The notes below the pieces were generated by a model. The model was not told where the DNA came from. It saw nothing but the letters and a program-made list of their open reading frames with translations, and ran no database searches. This document shows, piece after piece, positions 47,924 to 60,029 of a stretch of 64,000 bases of DNA (the first letter of the stretch is position 1; every line of letters starts with the position of its first letter). This DNA is from Przewalskia tangutica. Its lineage: Eukaryota > Streptophyta > Magnoliopsida > Solanales > Solanaceae. Location: NCBI GenBank assembly GCA_029844215.1, contig CM056724.1, positions 6,752,307 to 6,816,306 on the forward strand. Direction: 5' to 3'. The position numbers and the translations under genes are program-made.

Positions 47924-50900
47924 TGTTACACCCCGTTATACCATGGCACGTAAGTGAGAACGTGATTAAGAATATGAAATTTGAATTTTGGAAGAAAGAA
48001 GAATTATTTTTCCTTAAGGAAAAAGTTTATTAATTGGAATTTGGTTCTCAAATTTGTATTTGGGACTTATAGATTTAATTGAAATTTTGGATTTTAAGTT
48101 CCAGATTTGGTCATGTGGGGCCCACGGAAAAAATTTACGGTTTTGTGGGGCCCACAAGATTTTGGGATATTTTGGCCAAATATTGATATCTTGGAGATGA
48201 GATAATTTTTGACGAATTGAAGGGTGACACGTGGCACCCCCCCACTTGTCTTGGTTTTGGAAGACTTTGACTATTTGACCTTAGATATTTTGGAAGACTT
48301 TGGTCTAGATATTTGTGTGGAGACAAGTGGACAAGTGGGCCACTCCACTTGTCCATCCACTTGGCAAGGCTCTTGAGATATTATTTATATAAGGGCTTGC
48401 AAGACTTAACCAACACTTAGAAAATTCCATCTCTCTTTCCTCTTCATGAAGCTCTCGGTCATAGGGCCTTTTTGGAAGACCAAAAATCTTCAATCATTGA
48501 TGATAAATCCTCAAACTCAAGACTAAGCTCTCTAATGAAGTGTTAAGCAAAGATAACCCCTTAAACCCCAAGAACATGGTATGGCCGAATATAAGAGGGT
48601 GAAACCCTAAGGTTTCGTCGACTTTTTGGAAGTGAAATACAAAGTGAAGTTGTGTATAATCTCATAAGGGTCACATATATGTGATTGAAACTTGAAGAAG
48701 TGGAGCGAAACGAAAATTACGGACCATGTACCCCCAGACTGTTTTGGGCATTTTTGAGGCTTTTGGAAGGTAAAATCTCTTCTTATTTTAAAGTAATTGG
48801 ATATTACTTGTTGTTGACATGTATAGATGAGCTTGTACTAAAACGAATGAAGACTGAAAAGTATTTGGGCCATTTTTGGCAAGTTGGCCGAGACTAGGCA
48901 ATATTTGTCGTCGTTGGATTCATTGGTTATTATTGTTGTTAATAACACTTGTCGCATGTTATATAATGAAGGAAATATAGTTGTTGATAGTTTATATAAC
49001 TTATATAACATGTTGGAATGAAAATTGGATTAAAAGGAATTAAGGAAAAGGACATCGGATTGTAGTTGTTGGTCGTAGAATCTATAAAACTGTTGGATGT
49101 TGTTATGCAGTTTTATGGACTGTTTTTTGGGGTGTAGATATGCTGGAAAATCAGCCCCTAACATACATGTTTAATGTGGTAAAATGACTAGCGAAAGTCC
49201 TAAGGAATAAGGGTGTTAAATGCTTCACATTGTACCCTTAATGTTGGTTTATTATGGACTGTATTGTGGACTGTTTTAATGTGATTGTGGGGCAGAATTT
49301 TACACGTCCAGTTAGGCGTGTAATCCCCTTTTGGTTAACTGTTGGTTTTGCCTTAAATGTGGCTTGTTGGTTGATGAATTCAGGCCTTGAAAAGGGTGGA
49401 AAAGTACGTAGAAACAAAGGAAGTGCTACCCAATTTTCCAGAGGGTCATTATTTGGTATAAGTCTTTTACTAGTAAGTATGATATTGATAGAAGTGTTAT
49501 CGTTATTATAGGTTGAAGTACTACGTGTAGCATATTCTACTTGAAATGTGGAATACACGATAAGGTTGAAGTACATTAGAGCGTATTGCTACTTGTCGTG
49601 TTGGTTAGTCGTCACGAGGTATATGAAATTCTTCCTTTTATTGAGATGATTATTCTTGAAATATACTTGCCTTGTTTTGGAGTATACGTGATTTGTTTTC
49701 TTGAAGTACTTGCCTTGTCATTAGTAAGTATTCATGTTATTGATCTTATGCTAAAGACATGTCCAAAAATAATCCTAAGTCCTTATCAAGTCTTATGGGA
49801 GATGTTGGTAAGAGTTGTTAGAAAGGATATGAGTCTTAATTATGAAAAGTATAAGTTACTTGAATTAATTTAAAGTTAAGAGACTTAATTTATTTTGAAA
49901 GTTTGAGATTTTATTTTTCAAGTTATGAGACTTAATTTCTAAAGTTAAGAGACTTGATTTATTTTGAAGTTATGAGACTAGAGTTATTTGAAAGTCATGT
50001 GACTAGAATTATTTTAAAAAGTATAGATTACTTGGTTTGAAAAGAACAAGTAACTTGATTCGAAAAGTATAGATTACTTGGTTTGAAAAGAACAAGTAAC
50101 TTGATTCGAAAAGTATATATTACTTGATTTGAAGAGAATAAATGACTTGATTGGAAAGAGGAAGTAACTTGATTTAAAGGTATAAGTTACTTAAGTTTAC
50201 AAGTGTAAGTAACTTGATTTTGATAGTAAAAGTATTTTGGGGTTCAACTCCCTAATATTACATGATATGTATGGTGAATGTACGTAGTACTTTTGGGTTC
50301 AACTCCTTTATATGGCATGATATGATTCTTTTCATAAGAATAGATGTACGTAGTACTTTTGGGTTCAACTCCCTTATATGACATGATATGATTATTTTCA
50401 TAAGAATAGATGTGCGTAGTACTTTGGGTTCATTTCCCTAATGTTACATGACATGATAATGCCTTGGTTTTATTAGAAAGGAAAGATGTGGTAGTGTCTT
50501 AATTTTCTAAAATGAAAGGTTGTTATAATAGCTTTATGGGAAGTTATTATAACAACTTAATGGGAAGTCAAAATATGGTTTAAAAATGTTATAGATGCAA
50601 TACCCCGAGTCCCGCAAATGGGTCGGGTTACGATATAGACATGCATACACCGCGGCCCACAGATGGGCCGGGTTACGTCACATTGCATCATTACACCGCG
50701 TCCCCCAGATGGGCCGAGTTACGTCACATTGCATCATCACACCGCGTCCCCCAGATGGGCCGAGTTACGTCACATTGCATCATCACACCGCGTCCCCCAG
50801 ATGGGCCGGGTTACGTCACATTGCATCATCACACTACGTCCTCCAGATGGGTCGGGTTACGTCACATTGCATCATTACACCGCGTCCCCCAGATGACTCG

Positions 50901-51621
50901 GGTTATGCCACATTGCATCATCACACCGCGTCTCACAAATGGGCCGGGTTACGTCACATACATTGATAATTACATCGCGTCCCAGAAGGGCAGGCAGAAT
51001 ACTTGATAATTGGTTCATGGACACCAAGTCCATGGTGCGAAGCTAGATACTCAGATGGTCACATTACATGATAAATATGTACATTTGGCTCTTATTTTAT
51101 ATGGCACGGTAGGATCTTGTATTGATTTTCATACTTGCCCCTGTCATTCTTTTGTACAGTTATGATCTTGTTTACTGTACTTCATGTTTACATACTTGGT
51201 ACCTTGTTGTACTGACCCCTTCGGGGGGTTGCATTCATGTCCGCAGGTCTAGGTACTCAGTTGTGGATCCGCGAGCTTAGGATCCTTGTTCAGCATTTTG
51301 AGATGGCTCCAATGTTCCGGAGTTCGTCATTATGGCTAGGTATATTCAGGGGTACGGTTGGGCCTTGTCCCGTCATAGTTTACTGTCCAAATTCTTAGAG
51401 GTCTGTATTCATATGTGGGCTGGACTGGTGTAAGTTGTATTATTGTACAGTGTAGACCCTTTCGGGTGTTATATATATATATATTGTGGCAGCCTTTCCG
51501 GCTTTGCCTTTGTTTAAAGAAAAAATGAGTGTTGTTTATCTTCCGCGAGTTAATTATGTTGTTTGGGTAGAAGGGTGCCCAAGTAGGGCCCCAGTCATGG
51601 GCCCGAGAATTATGGTCGTGA
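47924..51621 (+). repeat. 3' LTR of element A, uninterrupted copy
   Basis: Runs from TGTTACACCCCGTTATACC to about GGTCGTGA, 3698 bp. It includes a 46-bp tandem array at 50600-51000. At 48771-48775 it keeps a single TAAAA, the empty site of insertion B. The terminal CA is lost or changed. Confidence 0.88.
50600..51000 (+). repeat. 46-bp tandem array in the 3' LTR of element A
   Basis: Same unit as at 35265-35660, about eight copies. The open frames 50595-50966, 50641-51006 and 50663-50896 are repeat by-products. Confidence 0.9.
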
Positions 51622-52440
51622 GCTAGGCGAACGACACAATTGAGTGCTCAGAGAGTAGTGAATACCATGTCAAGACTCCCTTAGTGAGTATTTCATCAAA
51701 CCTCTTGATCATAACCGACTCTGTTTCGTGTTCCCTTAGATCAATTCCTTTGACGGTTGTAGTATAAGTCGTTATGTGTTCCTTTGGATCAGTAGTCCCA
51801 TCATACTTGGGTATAAATGACATTTTGAACCTTTTGGGGATAAGTTCGTATGCTATCTCTCCCTTATACGCCAACTGAATATATCTCCTCGCATCTAGTC
51901 CTTACTTGAGTGGCTCCCGGTATTAGATTTAACCTGTGCCAGAACTCTTTGGCATTTTTCTCCGCCTTCTCTATGTTGGTATCCACTTTATTTATCATGT
52001 CCTTTATAAATTTCAAATCCTGCTCCTGGAATGGATTTTCAGGAACATTTTTGCTTTCTGAAGCGCCATCATGCCTTAATCTATTCGGATCATTCCTCGA
52101 AGCTCCGGTGGTGTTTATTGGTGGTGGTGCTGCAACAGTTGGGATACTGCCAACATATTTGATCACGAACTCAGAGAAAAACTACACTAGGTGGTCAAAC
52201 TGTCCACTCATCGCGGTATTCTGCGCCTTCAGGTATTATATGGCTTCATCAGACGTCTTGTCGTTGGGAACATCATCCTCATGAGTTTGTTCACCTCCGG
52301 AAGTGTCTCCGTTTGCAACCATCAGGTCCTCTAGTACCGAAACTTCTATCGGTAAGCCATCTGGTTTGATTGGGGCGTTGTTGGTATTGTCCCCGGTGTT
52401 GCGACTGCCTCCGTGTTCTTCTACTCATGTCATCTGTTTG
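51622..52440 (-). pseudogene. Old Ty3/gypsy gag N-terminal half (upstream part of the split gene)
   Basis: The minus strand reads from an ATG near 52430 (MSRRTRRQSQ...). It passes through a polar region (frame 51864-52166, NPFQEQDLKFIKDM) and reaches a Retrotrans_gag core at 51623-51874 (PKYDGTTDPKEHITTYTTT, then ILTKGVLTWYSLLSEHSIVSFA). The next expected residues are found at 20749 on the other side of the stack. Frames are broken, so it is an old remnant. Confidence 0.8.
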
Positions 52441-53368
52441 TTCTGAACAAAAAATAAGACTTGAAGAATATATTAGATTAGTATATGTGATCAAGTACAC
52501 ATGAAGTTGAATTTGTATATGTGATCAAGGACACATGAATCTCAAGTGATTAATTTGACAATAATATTAGATAAAATACCGTGCAAGTAAATAATATTAA
52601 GATAAAGTAAAGAAATAGTTATCATGTGCCTTGTGGTAGCTTATTGGCATATTAAAGAGTATATTGTAATAACTTGCATATGATTTATAATGGAACAATG
52701 TGTCATATTTATACATGAGCTCACGGGTACACACCCCACGATATATGCCCTTATTAATACAAGAGAATGAATGATGTAATAATTGAATAATTAGTGTTTC
52801 TATAAATGTCATTAATGCTCCGTTGGAAGATGTGAGATCGAACTAGTAATGACTACCCATTCGATCGAACCGTCCACCCGACCTTTATGATCATCGGCAC
52901 CTCGCGTCCTTACGACATTCCTGATCCCGCTCGTGCTCTACCGGTAGCGTCATAGGTTTGCATGGATTTGATTCATTATCACCTGACGCATGTCACAGCA
53001 TAATTCGTACAACTGTATTATCTGAATTTTACCATATACGAGAGTTCTCACCGGAGAGGAGAATCCCATCTTGTACTCAACTCAATGTAATAATACACTT
53101 ACGCAGTAACAAAGAAAAAATTAAACTAAAATCAAAACAATGGAAATTACCCTTATCGAGGTTCTTATTTGCTCAATTAACAACTTAGGAGATCAATGTT
53201 AACATCCAAATAAGTTTGAAAGACCAAAGTCACATATCCCATAAAACCGAAAATTATAATTGTGACCCCTATCTTCTTTTCCAAGTCTCCAAAACACCCC
53301 AAGGAAACAAAATCCCCTCAGTTTCCCTCCACTATCAACATTAACCTGAAACAAAAATCACCATAGCT
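52441..53368. other. Intergenic region upstream of the GET3-like gene
   Basis: The left part may still belong to the old gypsy element's leader or LTR; GTATATGTGATCAAG occurs twice near 52482-52530. The last ~180 bp before 53369 should contain the GET3 5' UTR and core promoter, AT-rich with short CT stretches. I see no distinct regulatory motif. Confidence 0.4.
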
Positions 53369-54930
53369 ATGGCCATGGCGTCTCTTTTTCATAAAACTTC
53401 GAAAACCCATTTATATTTTTCTTTGCTGAATGTCACCAAACGAAGCTTTAGCTCTTTCTCAACAAGTTTCAATTCAAGAACTCTCACACCTCCATTTCAA
53501 GGTAAACCCTCCGTTATATGTGTACAGGGCAGCTCGATGCACTAAGCTACTGTACCACAAGGTTCTATTGTACGCAGTCTTACCTTGCATTTATGCAAGA
53601 AGAGGACCCATGACCTTCGTTATATGTGTATATATCTCTCCATTCTTGAAAAAATGTATTAATAAAGTTGGCATTTTTAATGGGAAAATTACGCTCTATG
53701 TTTACCGGGAGAAAATATTTACCCCAGGTAGGCAATATTTTGAGTTGTTACCCGTTGTAGCTCATATTTGTATATAAACACCTTTTATACATTTTTATAC
53801 AAGGTTGATATATTATGTATAATGCTTGGCCCCAGTTATAATAATGTTGTATAATATTGTATATTGGGTTATGTGGCGTAATATTTGTAATATTTTATGT
53901 TGGGCTGTATATTTTAAAAAATATCAAAAGCCAATGTCTCTATGTTTACTGGGAGAAAATATTTACGCCACGTAGCTCATATTTTGAGTTGTTACCCGGT
54001 TTAGCCCATATTGTGTATAAACACCTTTTATACACTATTATACACTACTATACACTTTTATACAAGGTTGATACATTATGTAATAATGTTTGCCCTCAGG
54101 TATAATGTTCTATAATATTGTATATTGGTTACGTGGCGTAATATTTTATGTTGGGCTGTATATTTTTGAAAATTTCCCTTTTTAATTCCCTTTTGACAGT
54201 TTTTCATCGAGTATTTTGACCAAGCATGTGTTGCTTCTGTTTATTAATGCCTATATCTGCATTTGTTAATTGGAATATGAGTTTTCTAGTTGGACTATAT
54301 CAATCGTTTTAGTACTTGAGGTATTTTAGGTAGATGTGGATTTTTCTAGGCTGTTATGTCACGGGTTCGAGGCGTAAAAATAGCTTCTTTAATGAAGAAG
54401 GTTGCATAGCAGTGGCACTCGGGGTGTGCATAGTAGTTGATGAAGTTGGTCGAGAACTATAAGGTTTTCAGTTCAGGCAAAAGAATTAGTCGAGGAGCAC
54501 TCAAGCTGGCCTGGACACTAGAAAATACACACCCTTGTTCCGATAGTGAATTCAGACTTGAGAAACACAAATTCCAAGTAGTGAGTGATTCAACTATGTC
54601 ATTCGTTTTTTCTTTCAAAAGAGAAGCCAATAATCCTGGTTCTGCTTAGGTGTTTATTTGATACCAATAGTGGAAGAATGCGATAAAACTGCACTAGATT
54701 TGTAGAGACCATTTCCAGAATTTAATGTCAATCAACATTTGATACCATGCTTTTTAGTGTGTTTGTATCTTGTGCAGGCCTAAGATTATATGGAAGGAAG
54801 TTGTCTAGAAAGACCTACAAATCCTTGCTATCAATGCAAACTTAGCTAAAGATAGGGCACAATGAAAGTAAAAGATCCATATAGGTGATATCTACTAGTT
54901 GAAGATAGGTTCAGACTTGTTCAAGAACTT

Positions 54931-54997
<67 letters not shown>

Positions 54998-57900
54998 GAT
55001 GAGAATATGAAATGAGCTTAAATGAAGTAGGGATTCATATAGCCGACTCTAACTTGTTTGAGACTGAGGCATATTTGTTGTTGTTGTTGTTCTTGTTCTT
55101 GTTGTATCTTGCGTAGAAAAAGATTCGTAAAGTCCGGACCATTATGTGTCAAAGAACTCTCCGCATAGCTGATTTGGCATATAACGGTAAACAGTAATTG
55201 CCAACTCGAATCGATGAAAAAAAACATGAATTCATGTTCTTGATATTATTACACACAACAATCTTAAGAAGTTATAAAATTATTTTAGCTCCTCTCATCT
55301 TTGTAGTGAGGTCAGTTACTACTCCTACTGAAGCTTTTGTTCGATTCGACGAGATGGTTAGTGGGACACAGCGGAAGTATTTCATGTTGGGAGGGAAAGG
55401 AGGTGTTGGGAAGACTAGCTGTGCTGCTTCTCTAGCAGTAAAATTTGCAAATAATGGTCACCCGACTCTTGTTGTTTCAACTGACCCTGCTCACTCTTTG
55501 AGTGATTCTTTCGATCAGGTACCTGCTGCAAACTTCTTTATTAAATTCTGTCAAAAGAGAAATAATTTATATAATGTTTTGTGCTTTCTGTAGGATTTGA
55601 CTGGAGGAGCTCTTGTTCCGGTTCAAGGAGTGGATTCTCCATTATATGCATTAGAGGTATCTTGTTCTCTTTATTTTCGATACTTGTACTTAAGTGCAGT
55701 ATCACTTGTTTAGGACAACTAATCAATAATAAACTGATATTCAAATAGATAAACCCTGAGAAAACAAGGGAAGAGTTCCGCGCAACGAGCCAACTACATG
55801 GTGGTAGTGGTGTCAAAGATTTGATGGGCAGCTTGGGCCTCGGAATGCTTGCTGATCAGGTGATTGCAGAAGCAAAATGTTTCATAGTTCTTTTTTCTTT
55901 TCCAAATAAATCCCTCTCTTCGTATCGCTTTAACTGTTCATGCCTAGTCTTGTCTTGGTATCTCCTTGTTTCCTACTATGCAACCACCCAATTAACTGTA
56001 TCGGATATTCGGATGTAATCATAGACCTTTGGCTGCTGATTCAAATTAGTAAAACCTCTAAACTTACCATGACATGTTAAGTTCAGGTTTAAGAATCCGT
56101 TTGGATTAGCTGATTGTAAACTGCCGATAAGCTTTAGCTACTTTTAAAACATTTTAAAGTGCTGAAACTGATTTTATAAATAAGCAGTTACGTATTTGGA
56201 TATAAGTGCTAAAACTGTTAATAAATAGTTGATGTGTTTGGTAAATAAGTGTTGTTAAGCTATTCTTTTGTTAGAATGACTAATATACCCTTCTTCTTTT
56301 TTTGTAAAAAATTATAAAATTGGAAGTATTTGTGTAAAGAAAAGGAGGAATGACAGATAGGAATTCAAGATGAAATTAGGAGTTTTGTTCTGGGAAAAAT
56401 ACTTTGAGAATTTGAAAAAATATAAAGGATAATATAGTAAAATACTTGGTCAAACCAAAAGTGCTTATCAGCCGAAAAGTCATTATAAGTTGGATAAAAT
56501 AGTAAAATACTTTTGGCAGAAGTGCTTATAAGCACTTTATTATTTACGAAAGGCGTACATAAGCTAAAAAGTGTTTATAAGCCTGTTTGATCAGCTTATA
56601 AGCTTAGCCAAACACCTCTAAGTTCCTTTCTCTACTGCAGCAGCTGACAGAAAACCTGATTAAACGAAGTTCTAACTTTGGCAATCTGCAAACTATGATG
56701 TTTAAATGTTCCTTGTGGTATTTGACTCTTCTATTATTAACTTGTGACAGTTGGGAGAGCTAAAACTTGGAGAGCTGTTGGACACTCCTCCACCTGGTCT
56801 AGATGAGGCTATTGCAATTTCTAAGGCATGTATAATGATTGACCGTTTTTCCGTTTGATGGTTATCGGTACCCCACATAAACAACTGTCGTTGTTGTCTT
56901 ATTCCAGCCTCTTTGACCATAGAATGGTTCTGCAGGTCATGCAATTTCTTGAATCAAAGGACTATAGTACCTTTTCTCGCATCGTTTTTGATACAGCACC
57001 AACGGTGAGTTGAAAAAAACTGGTTTTGATGTAAAACTTTTTTCTGTGAGCTTAATGTTTTCATTTACCTGTTGATTCTGCAGGGGCACACACTTAGACT
57101 ATTATCACTCCCAGATTTTTTGGATGCATCAATTGGCAAGATGATGAAGGTAAATTTAAGAATGAGAACCCTCAAGCCCATATGTCTTCTCCTTTTTCCC
57201 CTGAACTTATTGCAGTGGTTTTAGCAGAAAAAATGACAAAAATGATCCCTTATGTTTGGGAGTAGATTCAAAATAGTCCCTTAAGTATGTATTGGACAAT
57301 TTTGGCCCTTTACGTTGCCAAAAATTAATACCTTTAGTCTCCGTCAAATATTTAACAATTTATGTTCGTTAGATTTGACGAAAACAATGAAAAAAAAATT
57401 TAATCATAAACACCAAGATAGTCCTATCAAATCCAAAAATATGCAACACAAAAAATATCACTAGACACTACAAATATATTTAAAAAATAGCATAAATTAC
57501 ACCTCAAAAAGTTGCACCGGACTATAGAAATAAATAAAAAATAGCAGAAACTACAAATATCGTACCTCTAAATGTGAGTTCCCACTATCTTTTTTCATTA
57601 TTCTCGTTAAATTTAACCTAAGTTGCGCGGACTCTCCATTTTTGGTGTTGTTCCCTTCTCGATACGGGGATACGGTCAACCAACTTCGGATACTTTGACC
57701 GGAGTCCATTGACAAATTTGGGGGGAAAATTGAAATTTTGATTTCTCAAAATTAAAGATAAAATGGATTTAAGATAAGGGAAATGACATACCTTCAATGT
57801 TATAGTACTTTTGTCTCATTTTTGCTGCTGAGTGTTTCAGAGAAATCAAGAATTCAAGGTCGTGTTCTGAGTTCGGATGGTAAACAGTAGCAATATAGAT

Positions 57901-60029
57901 GGAGAGTTGCTGGAAGGCCTTGAATGACTTTATTTTTCTCTTTTTAAGGAAGAATGAAGACGTGATCTATTTTATATAATTTTGAATTTTCTTAGCCGAA
58001 TCCCTGCGCCCGTATCCATACTTGGATACGCACCCCCGAATCTTAAAATTTAGATTTTGCCGAATCGACATTCGGATCCGTACCCATATCGGATACCCGC
58101 ACTCGAGTCCGAGCAACTTAGAATTTAACAGTGTTCGGTAAAGATTTGATGCAGTCTAAAAGTATTAACTTTTGACAAACTTAAAGGACCAAAACTGTTC
58201 AATGCATACTTGCGAGACTATTTTGAACCTACCCTCGAACATAAGGGATCATTTTTGTCATTTTCTCATTTTTGCATGTTTAAATCTGGGACTGTGACCA
58301 TGTATGTTTATTTCTAGTTCGTCTACCAAAGTCCTATTTTCACTTCAGATTTATAAGTACTATTTCATGTGTCACAGCTTAAAAAGAAAATAGCATCAGC
58401 TACTTCAGCTTTGAAATCCATGTTCAACAAAGAGGAGCCACAACGAGATGATGCTGTAAGCATTGAAGCTGCAATACTAGCTTTCTTTCATGTGCTATTG
58501 CTTTACTTTGAGCATTATGTCCTTTCACTGCAGACTGACAAGCTAGAGCAATTACGGGAGAGGATGGCCAAAGTTCGAGATCTGTTCCGTGATTCAGAAA
58601 CTACAGAGTTTATCATTGTTACAATCCCCACTGTAATGCACAAATTCTGTCTTTCTATTATAAGTTAACAAAACTAGCTTGTCACTTCTTTAATGTTAGT
58701 TTTAATCATAAATGGCATCCTCCACGTCTTGTCGTTTCCTCTCCTGTAGTTCGTGATCCTTATAATTGAGCTGTTATAATGAAGTCAGCAAGGTTTAATA
58801 TCCAATACAATGTAACACCAGCAGTCCAATATTGTTCATCATATAGAGGCTTCTACAGAATATTTCTGTTAGGTTTGAAACATCTTGAGACTTGTGGAGT
58901 GATCTCTTTGTGGCAAATACATTCCCTACAGGTGATGGCAGTCAATGAGTCTTCAAGGCTCTGTGCATCCTTGAAGAAGGAAACTATCCCAGTAAGAAGG
59001 CTTATTGTCAACCAAGTCCTACCTCCATCTACATCAGAATGCAAGTTCTGTGTGATGAGAAGAAAGGTAAGAGTTAACTCTTCAATTTCAGTCTAGGGAA
59101 AATTATTTATCCCCTTTCTCTAATTATGTGAATGGTTAATTTCCAAACTATTCGTTCTTTTAAGTTAAATCCTTCGCATTTGAACTGTATACTGCTTTTT
59201 CATTTTTGGTGTAAAGAAAGTTCTGTAAATGATGATAAATCCATACCAGACATTATAGAATCCTTTTTAGATGAACAAGGCTTGTAGATTTACTAGGTGT
59301 TGTTGATGAAATAAGTGGATATGTTGCTTCAACTTGAACGCAAGCCGTATGAATGTTGAATTTAGACAAGTTTGATGTTTTATATCGCTATATAGCGAGT
59401 GTAAAATGAGTTATATAGGACAGAAAAATTGCTTGGATTTCTGTGTGCCCTTTCTAGTTATATGGAAAGTTAATGCTGTATTGAGGTATCTTTTCCTGAT
59501 GCAACTTTCAGTCATCCAACAAGGGCCCAAATAACAAGCGGCTTATATTTTGACAAGCTGGCAACACAGACCATTATTGCCTTGTAGCCAGCATCACTAG
59601 CTCACTGAGAGGAAAACAAGGAATAATCAGATGTAGTGTTGGCATTTTGGGAACCTTCATAAAGGGTATCACTAGACATTGATCAAATACTTAGTTCTGG
59701 GTGGCCTTGGACTTATGTTGTCTTCTCTTAGACATTCATATTCTAGTCTTACCCATTAGCTTAAGTGCAGATTCAAGACCTTAAACTTTTAACTTAATTG
59801 ACCTTTTTATCCAAACAGAGGTAAAAACTGAATTATTCTGATCTTTACTTGCATAGTTTTGCTAATATTACTGTTGTTTTACATGTTTCAGGATCAGATG
59901 CGTGCTCTTGATATGATCACTAAAGATCCAGAGTTAGCTAGTTTAAAGATAATCCAAGCACCATTGGTTGATGTGGAGATAAGGGGCGTCGCTGGATTAA
60001 AATTCATGGGGGATATGGTTTGGAAATAA
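53369..60029 (+). CDS. GET3B: Plastid-type GET3/ArsA-family ATPase, 392 aa, eleven exons
   Basis: ATPase that handles tail-anchored membrane proteins; Arabidopsis GET3B is in the plastid stroma. Exons: 53369-53501, 55307-55518, 55594-55656, 55749-55859, 56751-56825, 56936-57004, 57084-57149, 58378-58455, 58534-58632, 58932-59066 and 59892-60029, 1179 nt in frame. Residues 1-45 are rich in Ser, Thr, Phe and basic residues with no acidic ones until later: a transit peptide. The P-loop GGKGGVGKT is at 73-81, the switch I segment STDPAHSLSDSF at 102-113, and DTAPTGHTLR at 217-226. A CxxC pair (Cys339, Cys342) is present. The intron after exon 5 starts with GC, not GT. A mitochondrial GET3C-type location is possible; the mature part cannot decide this. 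Confidence 0.93.
53525..53620 (+). repeat. tRNA-related SINE remnant in GET3 intron 1
   Basis: GGGCAGCTCGATGCACTAAGC and ATTGTACGCAGTCTTACC, with GACCCATGACC, match (over 53525-53620) a widespread plant SINE family. A better preserved relative lies at 63414-63530. No target duplication is evident. Confidence 0.6.
53682..54178. mobile_element. hAT-type MITE with internal duplication, GET3 intron 1
   Basis: The ends GGGAAAATTAC and GAAAATTTCCC are inverted. TTTTTAAT flanks both sides (53674-53681 and 54179-54186), an 8-bp target duplication. The interior is a tandem duplication of about 240 bp: CTCTATGTTTAC(C/T)GGGAG starts at 53694 and again at 53938. Non-coding; the open frame 53430-53777 is an accident spanning exon 1 and this repeat. 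Confidence 0.78.
54929..54997 (+). repeat. TTA/TA/ATA microsatellite
   Basis: A run of TTA units, then TA units, then about 12 ATA units in GET3 intron 1. Likely to vary in length between individuals. Confidence 0.9.
54998..55100 (+). repeat. SINE/RTE 3' tail in GET3 intron 1
   Basis: ATAGCCGACTCTAACTTGTTTGAGACTGAGGC (55038-55070) followed by TTGTTGTTGTTG is the well-known 3' end of a plant SINE group with TTG tails. The 5' part is not recognisable past the microsatellite. Confidence 0.6.
56099..56613. mobile_element. MITE with GTTTGG...CCAAAC ends in GET3 intron 4
   Basis: The left end GTTTGGATTAGCTGATTGTAA and right end CAGCTTATAAGCTTAGCCAAAC form imperfect inverted repeats (over 56099-56120 and 56592-56613). 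The interior has repeated AAGTGCTTATAAGC-like blocks. Non-coding. The target duplication is unclear. Confidence 0.55.
56826..56935 (+). other. GC-AG intron of the GET3 gene
   Basis: The exon ends TCTAAG and the intron begins GCATGT. The intron ends TTCTGCAG. No GT in the neighbourhood keeps the frame: using the GT four bases downstream leads to an early stop. The encoded join ...AIAISK|VMQFLES... agrees with the family. Confidence 0.88.
57230..58264. mobile_element. MITE-like element with long inverted ends in GET3 intron 7
   Basis: AAAATGACAAAAATGATCCC at the left and GGGATCATTTTTGTCATTTT at the right are perfect inverted repeats. Similarity continues inwards (TTCAAAATAGTC against GACTATTTTGAA). 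It contains a nested hAT-type MITE at 57618-58121; without that insert the element is about 520 bp. Non-coding; its target duplication is not clear. Confidence 0.72.
57618..58121. mobile_element. hAT-type MITE (copy 2), nested in another MITE
   Basis: The ends CTAAGTTGCGCGGACTC and GAGTCCGAGCAACTTAG match copy 1 at 2186-2653. AATTTAAC flanks both sides (57610-57617 and 58122-58129), a perfect 8-bp target duplication. 504 bp, non-coding. Confidence 0.87.

Larger units (their letters stand above)
20750..51621 (+). mobile_element. Nested retrotransposon stack: Tekay-like element A with four insertions
   Basis: Element A runs on the plus strand. Its 5' LTR begins TGTTACACCCCGTTATACC at 20750 and resumes after insertion B to end at 36271. 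Its 3' LTR is 47924-51621. With insertions removed, the LTRs are 3691 and 3698 bp, which strongly supports this reading. The interior (36272-36734 and 47180-47923) totals only about 1.2 kb and has a primer binding site and polypurine tract but no pol. The target duplication is poor: GGTAA (20745-20749) against GCTAG (51622-51626). The LTR sequence places A near Tekay/Del chromoviruses. Confidence 0.85.

Noticed and set aside
55541..55816. 91-codon minus-strand open frame
   Set aside because: It is antisense to exons 3 and 4 of the GET3-like gene.
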